A DNA stretch of 64,000 nucleotides, from assembly GCF_021390195.1 (NCBI RefSeq), contig NZ_CP090003.1:1414001-1478000 (forward strand), read 5' to 3'. The stretch's first letter is position 1, and the number at the start of each line of letters is the position of its first letter. A program made the position numbers and the translations under genes. This DNA is from Flagellimonas sp. CMM7. GTDB taxonomy: Bacteria; Bacteroidota; Bacteroidia; Flavobacteriales; Flavobacteriaceae. Below are positions 62,561 through 64,000 of the stretch, in pieces. Under the pieces are notes generated by a model. It was not told the origin of the DNA, did not search any database, and saw nothing but the letters and a program-made list of their open reading frames with translations.

Positions 62561-62977
62561 GTGAAAAAGACCGTTTTTGTTTTTTCTTCGCTTATCGTGG
62601 CATTACTTGTCCTTTTTAAGTTAGGTAAATACTCCTATACTTCTGGCAATGTTTCCCTTGAAATAGTAATAGCTGTCATTGCAATTGTTTTTTTTATAAT
62701 CGGTGTTTACATCAACAAGAGAACAGTAAGGGAAGAAAAGCTTTCTTCTACAGTCATAGATTATAAAAAGATAGAACAGCTTGGTATAAGTAAGCGTGAA
62801 TATGAAGTACTAATTCAAATTTCCAATGGCCTGTCCAACAAAGAAATTGCTGATAGGCTTTTTGTTTCTGAAAGCACTATAAAAACACATGTTTCCAACC
62901 TATTGGTAAAATTGGATGCCAAGCGTCGTACCCAAGCAGTACAAAAGGCAAAAAACCTTCAAATTCTAGCTATTTAA
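62561..62977 (+). CDS. Membrane-anchored LuxR-type regulator, GTG start
   Basis: The 138-residue protein has two N-terminal membrane helices (VFVFSSLIVALLVLFKLG and VIAIVFFIIGVYINK) followed by a LuxR/GerE helix-turn-helix (about 72-136; LGISKREYEVLIQISNGLSN, LFVSESTIKTHVSNLLVKL). It has no receiver or ligand domain. GTG at 62561 is the start, 9 bp after the dehydrogenase stop. DNA-binding proteins tied to the membrane this way are common in Flavobacteriaceae; it lies 98 bp before the DUF4199 gene and could regulate it. The signal is unknown. Confidence 0.88.
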   Translation: MKKTVFVFSSLIVALLVLFKLGKYSYTSGNVSLEIVIAVIAIVFFIIGVYINKRTVREEKLSSTVIDYKKIEQLGISKREYEVLIQISNGLSNKEIADRLFVSESTIKTHVSNLLVKLDAKRRTQAVQKAKNLQILAI

Positions 62978-63075
62978 TTGATTTAGAGTTAAAGTGCCTC
63001 AGTTTTGGTACTTTAGTATGACTCCCAAGCTTTCCTCTACCACTACTTTTGGTTTAACTTTTTAAATAACTGATC

Positions 63076-63582
63076 ATGAAAAAAACCGTAGCAAGATTCG
63101 GACTTTATGGTGCTATCACTATTTCTATTCTTTTTTTAGCAAGCTGGTTCCTATTAAATGATTTGTCATATTCCATCCAAGAAGTACTGGGTTATGTATC
63201 CATGATTTTATCCTTGGGGTTTGTCTATTTGGGTATTAAGCATTTCAGAGACAAAGAGAATCAAGGCAAGGTAAGTTTTAAAGAAGCTTTGATTATAGGT
63301 ATACTCATTAGCCTTATTACGGCCATAGCTTTTGGATTTCTTGATATTTTTTATACCGAAGTCCTCAATCCCGATTTTGCAACCCAATATTATGATACAG
63401 CTGTTGAAAAAATGAGGACTTCATTACCTGCGGACGAATTGGAAGTAAAACTGGCCGAATTGGAATCACAAAGAGAAATGTTTTCTAACCCACTTTTTTC
63501 CTTTGCCCTAATGGCAATGACCGTTTTTATAATCGGATTTATGATTACTTTAATTTCAGCTTTGCTATTGCAACGAAAATAA
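63076..63582 (+). CDS. DUF4199 family membrane protein
   Basis: The 168-residue protein has four hydrophobic helices, for example YGAITISILFLASWFLL, SMILSLGFVYLGIKHF, ALIIGILISLITAIAFGFLD and the last near the C-terminus. It carries the DUF4199 pattern FRDKENQGKVSFKEAL, typical of Bacteroidota proteins of unknown function. It comes 98 bp after the LuxR gene, in which I see no strong promoter box. The following gene begins 6 bp after its stop. Confidence 0.88.
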   Translation: MKKTVARFGLYGAITISILFLASWFLLNDLSYSIQEVLGYVSMILSLGFVYLGIKHFRDKENQGKVSFKEALIIGILISLITAIAFGFLDIFYTEVLNPDFATQYYDTAVEKMRTSLPADELEVKLAELESQREMFSNPLFSFALMAMTVFIIGFMITLISALLLQRK

Positions 63583-63588
63583 TTTGCC

Positions 63589-64000
63589 ATGACCATAGAT
63601 GCCAGTACACCAGATGAATACATTAACAAGTTACCGGAAGACCGTAAAGTTGCTGTTTCTAAATTACGAGAAACCGTAAAAACAAATTTACCAACGGGGT
63701 TTCAGGAATGCATCAGTTATAAAATGATAGGTTATGTGGTTCCCCATTCTTTATATGAACCTGGCTATCACTGTAATCCAAAACTGCCTTTGCCTTTTAT
63801 AAACATAGCCTCACAAAAGAACTTTGTAGCATTATATCATTCAGGAATTTATGCAGACAAGAAATTACTGGACTGGTTTGTTGGGGAATATCCAAAACAT
63901 GTAAAAACCAAATTGGATATGGGCAAGAGTTGTATCCGGTTTAAAAAAATGGAAAACATTCCTTATGAACTTATAGCAGAACTATGTCAAAAAATTACTC
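63589..64000 (+). CDS. DUF1801 family protein (partial, 3' end outside window)
   Basis: The visible 137 residues start MTIDASTPDEYINKLPEDRK and continue with FQECISYKMIGYVVPHSLY, LPFINIASQKNFVALYHSG and GKSCIRFKKMENIPYELI. This matches the DUF1801 (YdhG-like) fold, small proteins of unknown function. The ATG is 6 bp after the DUF4199 stop, so both are probably cotranscribed. Only the last residues are missing. Confidence 0.88.
   Translation, partial: MTIDASTPDEYINKLPEDRKVAVSKLRETVKTNLPTGFQECISYKMIGYVVPHSLYEPGYHCNPKLPLPFINIASQKNFVALYHSGIYADKKLLDWFVGEYPKHVKTKLDMGKSCIRFKKMENIPYELIAELCQKIT

Noticed and set aside
1..64000. CRISPR arrays, insertion sequences, prophage or defence islands
   Set aside because: I found no regularly spaced repeats, transposase or integrase motifs, or known defence proteins anywhere in the window.

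Overview
The window is a chromosomal segment from a member of the Bacteroidota, most likely a marine Flavobacteriaceae species. The evidence is the AT-rich composition, a SusC/SusD pair, type IX secretion sorting domains of both types, a PorP/SprF protein, promoters of the TAnnTTTG type, and the housekeeping run prs-rplY-pth. I cannot name a genus from the sequence alone.

Region 1 (1-29 kb) is a large polysaccharide utilisation locus (PUL) for alpha-mannosidic, probably N-glycan-like or mannan-like, glycans. It follows the start of a c-type cytochrome lipoprotein gene at the left edge. A LytS-type histidine kinase and LytTR regulator (800-2607, minus) diverge from a plus-strand run. That run holds a GH92, a sodium:solute symporter, a GH130 mannoside phosphorylase, a CBM9-like protein, two more GH92, a GH29 alpha-fucosidase, a fourth GH92, SusC, SusD, a terminator, a giant FG-GAP/UnbV lipoprotein, a fucose-permease-type MFS transporter, a ROK sugar kinase and a lone LytTR DNA-binding protein. 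The logic is capture by SusCD, trimming by four GH92 and one GH29, uptake by two permeases, then phosphorolysis or phosphorylation inside the cell. A 22-bp-spaced direct repeat in the divergent promoter region is a good candidate LytTR operator. The lone LytTR gene is preceded by what looks like the decayed receiver domain of a once complete response regulator.

Region 2 (29-38.3 kb, all minus strand) has two parts. The first is a small cluster with a siroheme enzyme, DUF4202, DUF7009, a small DUF6958-like protein and an esterase broken by a one-base frameshift. The second is an ECF sigma factor operon: sigma, membrane-anchored regulator, DUF4097 protein, outer-membrane barrel protein, a 58-residue small ORF coupled to its neighbours, a TonB-dependent receptor and a GIN/DUF2807 lipoprotein. 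This is the best candidate in the window for a poorly described system.

Region 3 (38.3-45.9 kb, minus) is a gliding/type IX operon: a 1380-residue adhesin with nine DUF11 repeats and a type B sorting domain, PorP/SprF, and an OmpA-PD40 protein ending at a strong terminator. tRNA-Leu(CAA) follows, with its own promoter and terminator.

Region 4 (46-64 kb) is mostly housekeeping: prs, rplY, pth, ribF, an HTTM protein, serS, a TPR protein, DUF4286, a gamma-glutamylcyclotransferase-like protein, rsmA/ksgA, mgtE, a cupin, a 2-hydroxyacid dehydrogenase, a membrane-anchored LuxR protein, DUF4199 and a partial DUF1801 gene. A minus-strand secreted metallopeptidase with a type A sorting domain and a coupled lipoprotein interrupts it. 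Non-ATG starts are frequent across the window.
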